A stretch of 5,972 nucleotides of DNA from Devosia sp. (GTDB taxonomy: Bacteria; Pseudomonadota; Alphaproteobacteria; Rhizobiales; Devosiaceae): NCBI GenBank assembly GCA_028290685.1, contig JAQGJI010000156.1:1-5972 (forward strand), written 5' to 3'. The notes under the pieces are model-generated. The model worked only from the letters and a program-made list of their open reading frames with translations. It was not told where the DNA came from and did no database searches. Position 1 is the stretch's first letter, and every line of letters starts with the position of its first letter. Positions 5,812 to 5,972 of the stretch are shown here, one piece after another. The position numbers and the translations under genes are program-made.

Positions 5812-5835
5812 AAAAAAATCGTGCCTGATGGCACG
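5812..5835 (-). terminator. Terminator-like hairpin upstream of carD
   Basis: Read on the minus strand, CGTGCC, loop ATCA and GGCACG (5835-5820) are followed by one A and seven T (5818-5812), the form of an intrinsic terminator. It may end transcription of a gene to the right of the window, or, if the promoter at 5858-5886 is real, act as an attenuator about 20-40 bases into the carD leader. The plus-strand reading has no T run, so only the minus direction is supported. Confidence 0.6.
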
Positions 5836-5857
5836 GGTTGGGACTGCATATGGACAG

Positions 5858-5886
5858 ACCATAGCACAAAAAATCAGCAAAATCAA
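5858..5886 (-). promoter_or_regulatory. Candidate carD promoter
   Basis: On the minus strand TTGATT (5886-5881), a 17-base spacer and TATGGT (5863-5858) form a sigma-70-like promoter in an AT-rich stretch that stands out from the GC-rich surroundings. The -10 is also part of an inverted repeat, TATGG-N5-CCATA (5849-5863). Transcription would begin near 5851 and give carD a leader of about 200 bases, though the terminator-like hairpin at 5812-5835 would come first. No better-spaced promoter was found closer to carD. Confidence 0.42.
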
Positions 5887-5972
5887 AAAGAACGAATCAG
5901 GGCGGGACCGTGATTTGCGCGCTTGGGCATTTATGACCGGGATGTGGCCGGGAGCCCGCTTAGGCCCAACTC

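Larger units (their letters stand above)
5648..5972 (-). other. carD leader and upstream region, no gene seen
   Basis: These 325 bases hold no frame that resembles a protein. Besides the promoter and terminator-like hairpin listed separately, the minus-strand leader contains a perfect 12-base palindrome GATGAATTCATC (5791-5802), a GCGTCC/GGACGC hairpin with a 5-base loop (5723-5739), short GAGT repeats (about 5707-5722), and an imperfect hairpin (5677-5704; GGAC/GTCC and TTCCC/GGGAA) just before the carD ribosome site. The outermost part, 5890-5972, shows nothing I can name. Confidence 0.6.

Noticed and set aside
5808..5813. TTGACA on the minus strand as a carD -35 element
   Set aside because: No -10-like hexamer occurs at 16-18 bases downstream, and the TT of the hexamer is part of the terminator-like T run.
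5662..5913. An 83-codon plus-strand frame upstream of carD
   Set aside because: It has no ribosome site or family-like motif, and it covers the carD leader elements on the other strand.

Overview
The window is GC-rich DNA, almost fully coding, and most likely comes from the chromosome of an alphaproteobacterium of the order Hyphomicrobiales (Rhizobiales). A Devosia-like genus is a guess from recall of protein sequences. The evidence is a CarD/CdnL regulator of alphaproteobacterial type, an NDUFAF5-like methyltransferase of the kind found next to comF in this group, and the series comF, grxC, carbon-nitrogen hydrolase, DUF1178, which I recall as a recurrent neighbourhood there.

Layout. Positions 2-439 (+) hold the C-terminal end of a family 25 glycosyltransferase that enters from the left. 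A convergent gap (440-635) contains a long inverted repeat. From about 3967 down to 636, five genes lie head to tail on the minus strand with gaps of 27-51 bases: comF, grxC, a Nit-type amidohydrolase, a DUF1178 zinc-ribbon protein and a PdxI-like aldo/keto reductase. They look like one operon. Divergent from comF, and starting at 4011 on the plus strand, is a SAM-methyltransferase-fold protein related to the complex I assembly factor NDUFAF5. Its near-consensus promoter (TTGACA, 17 bases, CATAAT) lies inside the 5' end of comF. Three bases after the methyltransferase stop comes a broken remnant of a P-loop kinase/ATPase gene, with one base missing in the Walker A motif, an expanded threonine run, and no C-terminal part. 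A symmetric terminator (5035-5058) separates it from the convergent carD gene (5647-5078, minus). The last 325 bases are the carD leader and upstream region, with a candidate promoter, a terminator-like hairpin and several inverted repeats, but no convincing gene.

How the genes fit together. GrxC uses glutathione, and the Nit-type hydrolase most resembles deaminated-glutathione amidase, so the central operon may include a thiol-redox and metabolite-repair pair. The PdxI-like reductase may add a further redox or salvage step. CarD is a global RNA polymerase regulator. The methyltransferase is probably tied to respiratory complex I assembly, as its mitochondrial relative is. These links are inference from family membership and gene order.

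I see no defence system, CRISPR array, insertion sequence, tRNA or rRNA here. This is mostly ordinary core-genome DNA. The most unusual points are the decaying P-loop gene, the structured carD leader, the promoter buried in comF, and the degenerate SAM-binding loop.
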